Notes: generated by a model not told the origin, from the letters alone. A stretch of 64,000 nucleotides of DNA from Azolla caroliniana (GCA_043228905.1 JBHGNT010000020.1:11036001-11100000); one strand, 5' to 3'; shown: positions 1 through 11,945, counted from the first letter of the stretch. Program-made: numbers and translations.

Positions 1-2
1 AG

Positions 3-2573
3 GCTGGTACTAGGATAAAATGTTTGAGATCTGATGGAGGAGGAGAGTATTTCTCCAATGAATTTTCTGATTTTTTGTGTAATCAGGGAATAAGAAGACA
101 GTTCACATGCCGATATACTCCACAGCAAAATGGAGTTGCTGAGAGGAAAAACAGAACTTTGGTGAACATAGCAAGGGCAATGATGACTGAGAAGAACATG
201 CCATTATACTATTGGGCAGAAGCTGTAAATACAGCAAATTACATTTTAAATAGATGTATTACATCATGAGTACATGAGGCAACTCCTGAAGAGTGTTTTT
301 ATGGCAGGAAGCCTAGCTTACAACACTTGAAAGTGTTTGGATGCCTTGCATATGTACATGTGCCTGCAGAAGTAAGAAGTAAGTTGGATCCAAAGGCAGA
401 AAAATGTATCTTTGTTGGATATTCAGAAGAACAAAAAGGGTACAGATGTTATAACCCTGTGACTAAAAAGATTGTGACAAGTCGAGATGTGATATTTGAT
501 GAGTTGGCTAGTTGGTATAGCCCAAAACAGAATCTAGAGACTGATGAAGACTGTCAAAATGAAGACAAAGACAGATCAGAAAATGTAGAAGACTGTCACA
601 GAGATGGAAGCAAGGTTGGACAGCAAAGTCCAACATCAACAGAATGTTCTGGACCATCAAAAAGCTCAGATGGTAAATCTGATTCAAATTCATGGAGTGG
701 AAAAACTGGACAGAAAAAATCCGATGACAAAAAAGGAAAACAGAAAATGCCAGAGTATGAAATCCCGGATGACCTATCAAAAAACATGGAAGATGAAGAT
801 TCAGATATGTCTTTGGATGATTTCCTTGGAATACAGGAAATGAAAATCCCTGGTATGGAAAAGGCAATAAAGAATGCAAATCAGAAACTGAGAAGATCAG
901 ATAGAGAGAAAAAGACTGTGGAAAGATTTGGGTATGATACATACATGGCTATGCATTATGCATACATGTCTAAGGTGGTACAGATCCCTGACCCAAACAG
1001 CTTCGAAGAAGCAAAATCTGAGAAGAAATGGATGGATGCAATGCAAGAAGAGATTGATGCATTGGCTGAGAACAAAACGTGGGATTTAGTGAAGTTACCA
1101 AAAGAGAAAAATGTGGTAGGCTGCAAATGGGTCTACAAGACAAAGCATGACTCCAATGGGAATGTAAGTAGACATAAAGCAAGATTGGTTGCAAAAGGAT
1201 ATGCTCAGATGCAAGGGATTGATTATGATGAGACTTTTGCACCGGTTGCAAAGATGGCAACCTTGAGAACACTACTTGCTGTAGGAGCAGCCAGAAAATG
1301 GATTTTGCATCACATGGATGTAAAAAATGCTTTTTTACATGGTAACTTGGAAGAAGAAGTGTATATGAGTCAACCACCAGGTTTTGAAGATAAGAAACAA
1401 CCTGATTATGTATGTAAGCTGAAAAAAGCTCTCTATGGACTGAAACAAGCACCAAGAGCATGGCACAGAGAACTTTCAGATTCTCTGAAAAATCTTGGTT
1501 TCAAAATGTCAAAAGCTGATCCTTCTTTGTATGTAAAAAGTGAAAATGATTGCATTGTTATTATTCTGATTTATGTAGATGATTTGATTATTGGAGGAGA
1601 TTCCGTGGATGAAATAAGAAAGTTGAAAAAAAATCTGGAAATGCAGTTTCATATGAAAGATTTGGGAGATCTGAGATATTTTCTTGGTATTGAAATCATC
1701 AGATCTGAAAGTGGTATATGTATGTTGCAAAAACAGTATGCAACAACTATGTTGAAAAAGTATGGTATGCTTGGATGCAAACCTATTGTTGTACCACTTG
1801 ATAAAAACTGCAAGTTGAGGGCTGATTTGGGAGCCAAAATAGAAGATGTAAACATGTACAGGTCTATGGTGGGCAGCCTTATTTATTTGACCATAACAAG
1901 ACCTGATTTGAGTTATGCAGTTGGATTAGTCAGCCAATTTATGCAACAACCAACAAAGCCGCATTTGGACTGCATTAGAAGAATTCTGAGGTATGTAAAA
2001 GCTACTCAGAACTATGGATTGTTTTACAGGGCTGATTTGGACATAAATCTGGAAGGATATACAGATGCTGATTGGGCTGGAAGCCAAACAGACAGGAGAT
2101 CCACAAGTGGATATATCTTTACATTGGGAAGTGCAGGTATTTCATGGAGTAGCAAGAAACAGGCTACTGTTGCATTGTCTAGTACTGAAGCTGAGTACAG
2201 AGGAGCTGCCATAGCCACTTGTGAAGAGGTATGGATTAGAAGATTGCTTGCTGATTTGGGAGAGTATATAGACGGTACTGTCACAATCTGGTGTGACAAC
2301 ATGAGCAGCATTCAACTTGCAAAGAACCCTGTGTTCCATGCAAGAACAAAGCACATTGAAGTGCATTATCACTTTGTTAGAGAAAAAGTGATTGAAGGAG
2401 AAGTTGATCTGGTGTATGTGAATACAAATCAGCAGGTTGCTGATATTCTCACAAAGGGATTGAGTGTGGAAAAGCATACACAGTTTCGGAACATGATGGG
2501 AGTTGTAGATATTGATATGATGGCTGAAAAGCATCATGAAAAAGAAGTTGTAGATAACCCCAAGAAAGGATAA
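3..2573 (+). pseudogene. Ty1/copia pol (integrase end, RT, RNase H), 3' part
   Basis: This is the 3' portion of a copia polyprotein that makes a DNA copy of the element RNA and integrates it. The frame is open from the left window edge. It shows the end of the integrase core (SDGGGEYF, then NGVAERKNR with the last acidic residue), a variable acidic linker (about 520-870), the reverse transcriptase with YVDD near 1573-1584, and RNase H with TDADW and STEAEYRG (about 2060-2470). One in-frame TGA at 267-269 interrupts the integrase, and the same frame resumes at once, so it reads as a single nonsense change. Gag, protease and the 5' LTR lie outside the window. A 3' LTR follows directly. Confidence 0.93.
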
Positions 2574-2580
2574 GTTGCGC

Positions 2581-2591
2581 TTGAGGGGGAG
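2581..2591 (+). promoter_or_regulatory. Polypurine tract of the first copia element
   Basis: TTGAGGGGGAG lies directly before the TGTTGAG start of the 3' LTR and 7 bases after the pol stop. This is the expected site and composition for the plus-strand DNA primer. Confidence 0.8.
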
Positions 2592-2985
2592 TGTTGAGAA
2601 GCAAGCTCAACATGGTATGCAATGCTTATTGGGAAATAAGCTATAGTAGCTATTTAGCTACTAGTGAACAAAAAGGTAAAACAGCTATTTAGCTAGTGAC
2701 AGCTAATTAGCTAGTGAACAGCTATTTAGCGACTGACAGCTAATTAGCTACTGGCAGCTAATTAGCTGCATGTGTAATAACTTATGACTTAGGTAAAAGT
2801 AAGTGAGAGTGAATAGGTAGTAAGTAGTAAGAAAAAAACAGAGAATAGTGAGTAGAGAACTCTGAGAGAGAGTGAGAGACCAGAAGACTGACGAGAGCAA
2901 GTTGAGCTCTACATGTAATAGAAGAAAACCATTTTGCTACTACAGAGGTAAGTCCCCTTTCCTTTCTCTGTCTGTTTAGAGCACG
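2592..2985 (+). repeat. 3' LTR of the first copia element
   Basis: It starts with TGTTGAG right after the polypurine tract, and CTCAACA follows as an inverted partner. It contains several degenerate copies of an AGCTAATTAGCTA-type motif (about 2640-2770). The right boundary is uncertain because the 5' LTR is not in the window: CTACTACA at 2937-2944 is one possible end, and sequence up to about 2985 may belong to it. Confidence 0.65.
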
Positions 2986-3640
2986 CTAACGATCCAGCAC
3001 ACTACGATCCGCCGCGCACATAAGAAGAGCCCGAGTGCCTTCTTCACGTTTTCTTAACACATATAACTCCCCTCGGCCGGCCACTATCTTTCCCACACAT
3101 CCGTATCGGCAGACGACCTCTTCGAGCAGAAATTTGCATACAGCTGTCGTCGTCTTATTTGCTAAGGCTCGTCCTTCTACTTGGTTTGTCATGTATTCCC
3201 TCGATAGTACCAAATACTTCATCTGCCCCACTCCCATTGGCATCGAGATCAGATCCACCATCCATTTAAAGTGTATGGTGAGTGGGTACGTTGGCCGCAA
3301 CTCATCACGGTGACGTATGTTCGAATGTACTTGGCAGCTTTCGCATGTGGACATGAAACGTAGTACATCTTTATACATGCTCGGCCACTAGTACTTCTCC
3401 TTTAGCTTTTCAAATGTTGCCCATATTCCTCTATGACCTGCCCATGGATTCTCGTGGAATTCGGACATCAACGTTGTTTGGTCCTCTTTCTTCACCACTA
3501 CTCGTCAGGGTATCCCTGCCCTTCTCTTTGGGTGCCGCCAGAGGAATCCTCCCTTCAGAAAGGACTGGTAAGCTTTCTTTCATATTTGTAGAGCCTCCTC
3601 CTTCGTCCATGAAGCATCCGCTATCATTGTTCTCAAGAAT
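2986..3640 (-). pseudogene. Ty3/gypsy integrase remnant (HHCC domain and core start)
   Basis: Read on the minus strand this gives the N-terminal zinc-binding domain of a gypsy integrase: two histidines in a region with AGHRG, then CESC (C-x2-C), followed by the start of the catalytic core (FKWMVDLISMPM). The zinc domain spans an in-frame stop near 3390, just before WPSMYKDV. The core is cut short at about 2990, where copia LTR sequence begins. No LTRs or other gypsy domains are attached. It is a dead fragment. Confidence 0.75.
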
Positions 3641-3651
3641 CTACAGATTAG

Positions 3652-4521
3652 TGAAAATTGCGTGGAACGAGGAAAAACGAGAAGGTCCAATGTGCACAGG
3701 TATGAAAGGAGTGATGATTACACATGTATGTTAGCACGTTAATGTGCACGTGTGATGTGTGTTTAGGTGTTCATTACACAAAATATAAAAAGAAATAAGT
3801 CTAGGGTCTAGTGGCATACAACGAGGTGCAAGGTTTTGAACCTTAAAGTTTATTTTCTTCATTGTACTCTTCACACGTCACTGCTCATACATGAGAGCTT
3901 GAATGAGGGACATGGTCATCATGCATCGCATGTGATGCATGAGCACCAAATGACAATCATGCACCCTCACATGCATCATATGCATGGGGGCATCTGTGTA
4001 AGAAGGAAAGGAAGGGAAAGGAAATCAAGCAATGTATGGAATCAATAATAACAATAATAAATCTTAGTTATCTCATTGGCAATGTGTTTTGTCCCTCAAT
4101 TTTGAAGTCAAAGGTTCAAACCAGGAATTGGAATTCTCCGATGTATCTATCTATCTACCAATCAATCTTTAATACTTTCTCAGTGCTAGTCTTCCCAATC
4201 CAGAACGGTTCCGCTTCATTGTCTTGAACGATCCTTTCGATCCTCCATCACCACTTGCAGGTAGAGGCCGGTGCTTGTTTGCGCATGTGTAACATGCACA
4301 TTGCGACATTTGGCACATGTGTCACGTGCTTTGCGACATCTTTGTGGTACGGTAAATATTTTCTCAATATCACACACACTCTCTCTCAATCAACCCACAC
4401 AAGCATCCTCGACAACAAGAACGACATGATTGTAAACCTAAAAGACGATCGATTCCTTACAAGCACAAGTCACCCGATTCATCCCCGTTCGACCGACCCG
4501 CAGGCGCGGATTTCCGCGACA
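3652..4521 (+). repeat. Long LTR-like direct repeat, copy A
   Basis: An 870-base segment beginning TGAAAATTGCGTGGAACGAGG and ending GCGGATTTCCGCGACA. It recurs in the same orientation as copy B (4926-5866) with many small indels. TG...CA ends and this length suggest an LTR. However, no target duplication joins the two copies, no primer binding site follows, and both copies run into LINE coding sequence, so a repeated LINE 5' region is the alternative. Confidence 0.6.
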
Positions 4522-4891
4522 ACGATCAAAGAACATTGTCTTCTGTGGGATTAAAGAGGAGAGTATGGAAACACACGCATCCCTCGGAAAAGCCATTGAT
4601 GAATTTTTTAGTATGCATTATGGGATGTCGGATGTGAATGTATATGGGGCACACCGAGTTGGGAAACATGGTGTTACTCGCTCCGGAGAAAGGCCTAGTG
4701 TATGCACAATCACAAATGATACAAAGCAACGGATCATACCCGAAAATATTTGGGTATACCTCAATGGTACGCAATGCTTTGTGAGTGAAGATTGTACTAT
4801 CTCACAACAAAATGCTCGTCGTAAAGCATATGAAGAAAGATTGAAAAATAAGGTTAAGGACGTGCCTAAAGATGGAAATCTAGGCAAATAG
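4522..4891 (+). pseudogene. LINE ORF1-like RNA-binding domain fragment
   Basis: An open frame of about 120 codons starts at the edge of repeat copy A (NIVFCGIKEE) and has the layout of an L1-type ORF1 C-terminal RNA-binding region: an acidic start, YGAHRVGK, RPSVCTI, a lysine and isoleucine stretch, and a terminal region with RRKAYEERLKNK. It ends at a TAG at 4889. Such proteins coat LINE RNA. No coiled coil or upstream half is present, so this is a fragment. Copy B of the long repeat starts 34 bases later. The assignment rests on motif pattern only. Confidence 0.5.
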
Positions 4892-4925
4892 GGACACGTT
4901 GTCGTGAAGATTTTCAGTAACGGTG

Positions 4926-5658
4926 TGAAAATCGCGTGGAACGAGGGAAATCGAGAAGATGCAATATGCACACGTATGAAAGTAGTGATGGTAGACGTGT
5001 ATGTTAACACATGAATGTGCACGTGTAATGTGTGTTTAGGTGTTCATTACACAAATATATAAAATAAGCCTAACGCATACAATGAGGTGCAAGTAAAGGT
5101 TTGAACCTTACACCTCTAAGATAGGAGACAATTGACATACCATTAGACTAGGTTATTTCCTTTAAAAGTTGTTTTCTTCACTGTACTTTCCACACGAACT
5201 GTTGGTACATGAGAGCTTGGATGAGGTACATGGTCATCATGCATTGCATGTGATGCATGAGCTCCAAATGGCAATCATGCATTGTATGCATGTACTACAC
5301 ACTCACATGCACATATGCATGGGGGCATCTATATAAGAAGGAGAGGAAGGGAAAGGAAATCAAGTAATGTATGCAATCAATAGTAATGAATAAACCTTAG
5401 TTATCTCATTGGCAATGTGTCTTGTATCTCAACTTTGAAGTCAAAAGTTCAAACCGGGAATTTGTCCCGTCCGTATCTATCTATCAATCTATCTTTAATA
5501 CTTCTTGCATGCGCTAGTCCTTCCGATGTTCCATTGTCTTGAACGATCCTTTTGATCCTCCATCACCACTTGCGGATAGAGGTCGTGTAACGCGCACATC
5601 ACAACGTTTGGCACATGTGTCACATGCTTCATGACATATTTGTGGTGAGGTAAATAAA

Positions 5659-5708
<50 letters not shown>

Positions 5709-5866
5709 GTCAACCCACACAGGCATCTTCGACAACAAGAACGACCCGATTGTAAACCTAAACAACAATCGATTCCTTACAAGCACAAGTCACCTGATCC
5801 ATCCTCCTTGGTCAAAGACCCCGGTGGTCTTGTTCGACTGATCCGCAAGCGCGGATTTCTGCGACA
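4926..5866 (+). repeat. Long LTR-like direct repeat, copy B
   Basis: A 941-base partner of copy A with the same termini (TGAAAATCGCG ... GCGACA). It is longer because of an extra stretch near 5090-5160 and a long (TC)n tract. It leads directly into a LINE endonuclease reading frame at 5869, whereas copy A leads into an ORF1-like frame. Confidence 0.6.
5661..5706. repeat. (TC)n microsatellite
   Basis: About 23 uninterrupted CT dinucleotides inside repeat copy B. Copy A has only a few CT units at the matching place, so the tract expanded after the copies separated. Confidence 0.95.
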
Positions 5867-5868
5867 AT

Positions 5869-6644
5869 GTGACCTATGAGACTAACCCACGCCTTTTACG
5901 ACTATGCTTTTGGAATTGCAATGGATACCCATGGAATGCGGGATTTGGCATAAAGGAGTTCACTGATGATTTGGATATCACACTTCTTGTTGAAACATGG
6001 GAGCATGATACTCAAAGGATTCAACGTTTAGGAAACTATAATGTACACTCTTTGATATGGAAGAAAAATCCAAGGTAAAGAAGAGGACAAGGAGGGGTGG
6101 CATGTTTCATTAAGAAGGAAATAGAGAAATATGTGTCAATCATAAATGCTACATATGGCTCAAAATAGAAACACCTAATGATTTGCCCACTTTTCTAGTT
6201 GGATGTTACAATCCTCATCAAAATTCTAACTTTTATCCTTGTTTGGATAAAGATCAACCTTTTGCTAATCTAGAAGATGATATTGCTTATTTCAAATCCA
6301 AAGGGGACGTTATTGTCTTTGGTGACATGAATGCTTGTACAAGAAGTTTCCAACTTGATTCACAAGAATCTTTCATGCCACATATCTCAAGGATGCAAGA
6401 GGATATGCAAATGTATAACCGCTCTTCTAGTGATGAAAAAGATCCTAACCAATTTGAGAAGTTACTCCTACAAATGTGCAATAGTACCGGATTGCTTATT
6501 GCAAATGGTATTTCCTTATGGCCCAACACTAATGGTTTTACATGTAGAAAACACAACGGAAATAGTGTGATTGATTATGTGCTACTTTCCGAAGTTATTT
6601 TCGATTGTATACATAAAATCTCACTTGGTGAATGGACACCATAA
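5869..6644 (+). pseudogene. LINE apurinic-type endonuclease domain, broken
   Basis: This matches the endonuclease of non-LTR retrotransposons, which nicks target DNA for primed reverse transcription. LCFWNCNGYPWN is the N-terminal strand with the catalytic Asn, VETWEHD carries the catalytic Glu, GDMNACT near 6320 is the conserved GDxN strand, and VIDYVL with SDH near 6570-6650 is the C-terminal end. Stops at about 6076 and 6166 and a frameshift near 6180 break it. The reverse transcriptase expected downstream is absent. The sequence ends about 40 bases before the copia element inserted at 6684. Confidence 0.75.
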
Positions 6645-6683
6645 TCTGATCATATTCTGTATGTCCTTACCGGGTATTAGGGT

Positions 6684-7069
6684 TGTTGAGAGACAAGCTC
6701 AACATCGACCGGATCGGTTGAAGAAGCCGAGGACCGGATTGGTTGGGACCGATCGGTTAGGTCGAGTGCATAAACCGGGAGGTCGTTAGGAAAGATATTC
6801 CGTGAGGAATATATTTGGGAGTTAGTGTAGGAGCTCTTGATGAGCATTGAAGTACTGTCAGTACTTCGGTCAGTCCGTCTAGGACTTGTATAAAAGTGCT
6901 CTCTGAGCACGTCTTATGTACAGATTGAGTATTATTGTTGAATATAGTTTTTTGTGTTTCTCTCTCTGTCTCTCCTGCGTATACCGTGTAAGCCCAAGCT
7001 CTCCATTGAACCTGAGTTTCCTTCCTTTTGTTCGGTCTTCATACTTGCTTCCGCACGTTACTTTCTACA
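6684..7069 (+). repeat. 5' LTR of copia 6684-12343
   Basis: TGTTGAG...TTTCTACA. A TATA box (TATAAAAG) lies at 6889-6896. A near-perfect palindrome (GAAGTACTGTCAGTACTTC) lies at 6849-6867, about 20 bases upstream of the TATA box. The matching 3' LTR is at 11958-12343. Confidence 0.93.
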
Positions 7070-7081
7070 TGGTATCAGAGC
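7070..7081 (+). promoter_or_regulatory. Primer binding site (tRNA-Met type)
   Basis: TGGTATCAGAGC directly after the 5' LTR, the usual initiator-tRNA-Met complementary site of plant copia elements. Confidence 0.9.
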
Positions 7082-7141
7082 GCGAGGGTTGAGAACCTCT
7101 CTACAGCCGACACAGCTTGACGAAGAAGAACGAGAAGAACG

Positions 7142-8197
7142 ATGGATAGAGGCATGGCGAGCTCGCTTCCAACAGAGAAGCTCGACAGAACCAACTACGC
7201 GTCTTGGTCCTACAAGATGCACCAGTACCTGCTCGGGCACGGCTACTGGAGTTATGTCGAAGGAGCTAATGACGCGGCACCCGAATCGACACACAGAGAC
7301 TTCCCGTCGTGGGAGCAATCGGCGAGCAGGGTATTGTACTGCTTCGCATCGTGTGTGGGCGAACAACTATTGAGCTATGTTCGGGATGCAAAGACGCCGA
7401 AGGGTGCGTGGGAAAATCTGAAGAAGATTTTCGCCGCGAGCACCACAGCCAGGAAGCTTCAGCTCCGACAGGAGTTGAGCAACCTACGACAACGTGACTT
7501 GTCGGTGGCGGACTATACCTCGAAGATCAAGGATATCTGCGACTCCCTCGCCTCCATAGAGGTGAACATCGAGAAGAGCGAGATGGTCCAGATTTGTCTC
7601 GGAGGTTTGGCGTCGAAGTTCGGAGCGTTCCGAACGGATGTGTGTACCCGGGAGAATATGCCGTCCTTTTTCGACTTACAGTCGATGCCCCTGGTAGAGG
7701 AGAACCACGCGGGTGTGTCTACAAGCACGCACACCGACAACAGAATGCTGTACACGGAGGGAGATAGGCCCCGTGGACGTGGAGGACAAGGAGAGTCGGC
7801 ACGCAATGGAGGCGGCCGACGAGATCAAGGAAGAAGGCACCGAAGTGATGCCGACAGCAACTCCGGACCCTTCGGAAACAGGGGGAGTCGAAGCGATGAG
7901 AACCGGCAAGGGAAGGCCATCGCGGAGTGCTGGTACTGTGGCAAGAAAGGCCACAAGGAAAGTGAGTGCTGGAAGAAGCGCGCCGATTCGGAGAGAACTG
8001 GTTCCGGGAACGGCTCCAGACATACCGACAAGGGAAATCGGCAGCGATCACACTACGCCCAAGACTCTGGGAGAGCCGGAGAAGGGACTGCCTTCGTGAC
8101 GAGACACGAAGCAAACTCAATGAAACAGAGCACCCCGAGATCGGACGAGGTGTGGTACGTAGACTCCGACGCATCAAACCACATGAAAGAGCCATAA
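7142..8197 (+). CDS. Copia gag with nucleocapsid knuckle and protease start
   Basis: The N-terminal part of the polyprotein, which forms the RNA-containing particle. The start at 7142 (MDRGMASSLP) lies 72 bases after the LTR. A copia gag domain (KLDRTNYASWSYKMHQYL through about residue 210) is followed by a basic Gly/Arg-rich segment and a CCHC knuckle (CWYCGKKGHKESEC, about 7928-7970). The protease follows with VDSDASNHM, where the usual DSG-A active site reads DSD, so the protease is probably inactive. The frame ends at 8197 because of a frameshift; the rest of the polyprotein continues in another frame. Confidence 0.88.
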   Translation: MDRGMASSLPTEKLDRTNYASWSYKMHQYLLGHGYWSYVEGANDAAPESTHRDFPSWEQSASRVLYCFASCVGEQLLSYVRDAKTPKGAWENLKKIFAASTTARKLQLRQELSNLRQRDLSVADYTSKIKDICDSLASIEVNIEKSEMVQICLGGLASKFGAFRTDVCTRENMPSFFDLQSMPLVEENHAGVSTSTHTDNRMLYTEGDRPRGRGGQGESARNGGGRRDQGRRHRSDADSNSGPFGNRGSRSDENRQGKAIAECWYCGKKGHKESECWKKRADSERTGSGNGSRHTDKGNRQRSHYAQDSGRAGEGTAFVTRHEANSMKQSTPRSDEVWYVDSDASNHMKEP

Positions 8198-11100
8198 GGA
8201 GTGGTTCTCGTACCTTGAAAAACCGATACAACCTGGAGTAGTCGCAACAGGAGACGACACTCCGCATCCGATCGCGAATGTCGGAGAAGTTCCCCTTAGC
8301 CATGTCAGGCAGAAAGGGAAACTCATGAACGTGTTGCACGTCCTGACAATCACGAAAAACTTGGTCTCGGTCGGACAGATCATCGACCAAGGGATGGAGG
8401 TTCGGTTTACACACCTCGGGTGCTTCATTGAGGAAGAAGGCCGTGTGATTGCGCAAGGGCGCAGAGACGGGAGGATGTTCATCCTCGACTCCACTGACGG
8501 CGGCACTGCAATGTTCGCGAAGGGACAAAAGACCGAGTCGGACATCGACTTGTGGCACAAGCGGATAGGCCACGTCAACCACCAACGGCTTCAAGATCTG
8601 CAATCGAAACAGGTAGTGTTCGGATTGCCCAAATTTAGTGGCCGAAAGGCACAAATTTGTGAAGCCTGCCAGCTCGGGAAGCAACACCGACTTCCTTTCC
8701 CAAACGAGCGAAACCGGAGCCGGAACAAGCTCGACCTTATACACTCCGATGTATGGAGGCTGGCACAAAACGTTAGTCTTGGCGGGAGCCGATATTTCAT
8801 CTCCTTCATCGACGACCACACGCGGCACACGTGGATCTACCTCATTGAGAGGAAGAGCGAAGTCTTCGACTGTTTCCGGGAACTCAAAGGGTTCGTGGAA
8901 GCCGAAACAGGACGAAAGATCAAGTGTCTGCGGTCGGATGGCGGAAAAGAGTACTTTTCCGGTCAATTCAACGGTTACCTACAACAAATGGGAATTCGCC
9001 ACGAATTCATTTGTAGATACAAGCCGGAACAGAACGGCGTGGCCGAGAGGAAGAATCGGTCAGTTGTGGAAGCGGCACAGGCAATGCTGGAGGAGAAGAG
9101 CTTGCCCAAGTTCTACTGGGCCGAAGCGGTAAGGACCGCGGTATACATCCAGAACCGGATCGGAGACAAAGTGTCAGCGCACGAGCTATATTTCGGAACG
9201 AAGCCGAACTTGCGACACTTGAGGGTGTTCGGTAGCATTGCGTATGTGCATGTACCGAAGGAGAAGAGGAGGAAGCTGGACGCAAAGGCCGAGAAGTGCA
9301 TCTTGGTCGGTTACTCGGACGAGCAGAAGGGTTATAAGTGCTATAACCCTCGCACTAAACAAGCGCGTGTCAGCTGCGACGTTGTGTTTGACGAGTCCGC
9401 GTCCTGGTACCTGCCCCCGACTCGGAACCCCGACTCCAATACGAGCTCTGACGATGAGGTCAGCGAGGCCGAGATGCCTCCGGATGAGCCCGAAATTGAG
9501 ACCCGCGAAGAGTGTCCGATTTCACTCCGGTTAAGTGGACCGATTAGACGATTGAGTCGGTACGACCAGTTCGATGAAGAGCTGGCGAGTAGTGGAGACT
9601 CGGCCGTGCATTCCCCGTGCAGAAAGCCGAGGAAACGGCTTACGCGCAAAGAGAAAGGGAAGAAGAAGGTGTCGGATACCGGCACGGATAAGAACGAGTC
9701 AGACCGACGCGAGTCCGACTCCGAGGGAACCGGTGACGGGTCTTTAAAGGTGAAGGCCGCGTCGACCGAGAAGGCCTCGACATCGGCTAATGTGAGATTA
9801 CGCCGATCTACCCGCCAGAAGAACCCAGTTGTGCGGTTCGGATACAACGAGTACATGGCGCATCATTATGCGTACATGACCCGTGTAGCGGAAGTGCGTG
9901 AGCCGGAGAGCTACGCAGAAGCGGCTAAAGACGCGAATTGGCATGCCGCGATGGAGGAAGAGATGCACGCATTGGCGGAGAACGAGACCTGGGACCTGGT
10001 TGACGCACCGAAGGAGGTAAAACCGATCGGGTGTAGGTGGGTGTACAAGGTCAAGTACAACACCGATGGCTCGGTCAACCGGTACAAGGCTCGGTTAGTG
10101 GCAAAGGGCTACGCGCAGAAACACGTCATCGACTACGATGAGACGTTTGTGCCGGTCGCGAAAATGATGACCGTCCGTGTTTTGCTCGCAGTAGCCGCGG
10201 GCAAGGGGTGGCACCTACATCAGATGGATGTAAAGAATGCGTTCCTGCAAGGTGACCTTGAGGAACAAGTGTACATGGTACAGCCCCCCGGATTTCACTC
10301 CAGAACGAACTCATCGGCAGTATGCCGACTGAAGAAATCCCTTTACGGACTGAAGCAAGCCCCGCGTGCCTGGAACGCAAAGATCACGCAACAACTGCGT
10401 CGGATGGGCTTCGTCACGTCAAAATCGGACTCTTCCCTATTCATTCGGAAAGGTCGACTCGGCCCGGTTAGTATTCTACTATATGTCGATGACTTGGTCA
10501 TCACCAGCGCCGACCTAGGTGAAATCGACCGCATGAAGCTCCAGCTTGCGGCATCGTTCGACATGAAGGATCTGGGAGACCTTCATTACTTCCTCAGGAT
10601 CGAAGTGATCCGTACCCCTGAAGGCATATTGATCAGCCAATGTCATTACGTGCTGAGTATGCTCTTCAAATTCGGGATGACCGACTGTAAGTCCATCTCG
10701 ACTCCTCTGGACAGAACCGTCAAGCTTCGTCCCGATACGGGAAAGGTATGCGACCCGACGAGATTCCGACAAATTGTCGGAAGCCTCATATACTTGACCA
10801 TCACCCAACCCGACCTCAGTTATCCGGTCGGGGTGATCAGTCAGTTCATGGCGCGACCTACCGAGGAGCACCTTCAATGTGCGCAACGCATACTTCGGTA
10901 TGTCAACGGCACTAAGGACCGGGGACTGCTATATCGGACCGGTGCAGCCGCGCAGTTAGTCGGCTACACTGATGCTGATTGGGCTGGCAACGCCGCCGAT
11001 CGCCGATCCACATCTTGATACGCGTTCTCCCTCGGGAGTGCCGCGATCGCGTGGAGCAGTAAGAAGCAGCGGACAGTTGCACTGTCGAGCACCGAAGCTG

Positions 11101-11855
11101 AATACCGAGGAGCGGCTGTTGCGACATGCGAAGCCATATGGTTGAAGCGGCTACTTAAGGACCTGCAAGAGGAGGTGACCGATCCAACGACGATCTACTG
11201 CGACAACCTCAACAGCATCCAACTCGTGAAGAACCCCGTCTTCCATGCACGGACCAAGCACATTGAGGTGCACTACAATTTCGTCCGTGAGCGTGTCCTT
11301 TCCGGTGAAGTCGAACTTCAGTACGTTCCGACGGATCGGCAGGCTGCTGACATCTTCACCAAGCCTCTTGGTCTAGACAAGTTGCGGCAATTCTCAGGTG
11401 CGCTCGGGTTGCGTCACCTTGACGTGCCGAACTTGAGGGGGAGAACAGTCCCGAACGACCAAGCAAGGCAGCAGGAAAGGAGCGGACACCGCGACACCGA
11501 GTCGGTTGACAAGTTCGACATCGGATCGGCTGAAGAAGCCGAGGGCAGACCTGCGGAAAAGTTCGGAAGCGGACAGAAGGGGAGCAACCAAAGGAGAGAG
11601 CCGAAGCCAACCACGCATGAGGAGGATGACGCCATTGAGGGCAAGAAGACCGAAGACGAGTTGGAGACAGCCAACTCGGACGAGAGCGAAGACCGATCGG
11701 AGGTAGCTGAGTCGGTTCGGATGTTTGATTCAGACACGCTGAATCAACCGAGGCCGAAGCGGAAGAAAAGGCAGCAGAAGAAGCATCAACACCCCAACAA
11801 CAGAAGAGCTGATGAGGGCCACATGAGCAGACAAGCCGACCGGAAGGGTTGAAGC
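8198..11855 (+). pseudogene. Copia pol: integrase, RT, RNase H and long C-terminal tail
   Basis: The frame resumes about 8190-8200 after a frameshift and runs to a TGA at 11016-11018, then continues in the same frame to 11852. Integrase: zinc domain (HKRIGHVNH ... CEACQLGKQH), then catalytic D (DLIHSDVW), D (RSDGGKEYF) and E (NGVAERKNRS). A Ser/Asp-rich linker covers about 9410-9800. RT has LYVDDLV near 10480. RNase H has TDADWAG just before the stop and STEAEYRG after it. After the usual end (VPNLRG) an unusual hydrophilic tail of about 140 codons, rich in Glu, Arg and Lys, continues to 11852. The nonsense codon removes most of RNase H. Confidence 0.88.
11432..11443 (+). promoter_or_regulatory. 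Internal polypurine-tract copy
   Basis: CTTGAGGGGGAG lies inside the coding tail (encoding N-L-R-G), identical to the terminal tract at 11946-11957. It could act as a second plus-strand primer. A similar internal copy is present in the copia element 25970-36929. Confidence 0.55.
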
Positions 11856-11945
11856 GCGCGGAGTCGAACACGTCGAGGAGCGCAAGCGAGGCGAGAAGCC
11901 AGGAGGAACCGGTGCTGTGAAGATCCCGAAGAGCCTCAAGTTGAG

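Noticed and set aside
7719-8966. Long 415-codon minus-strand frame inside the copia element
   Set aside because: It overlaps gag and integrase in antisense. GC-rich codon bias of the real frame explains it.
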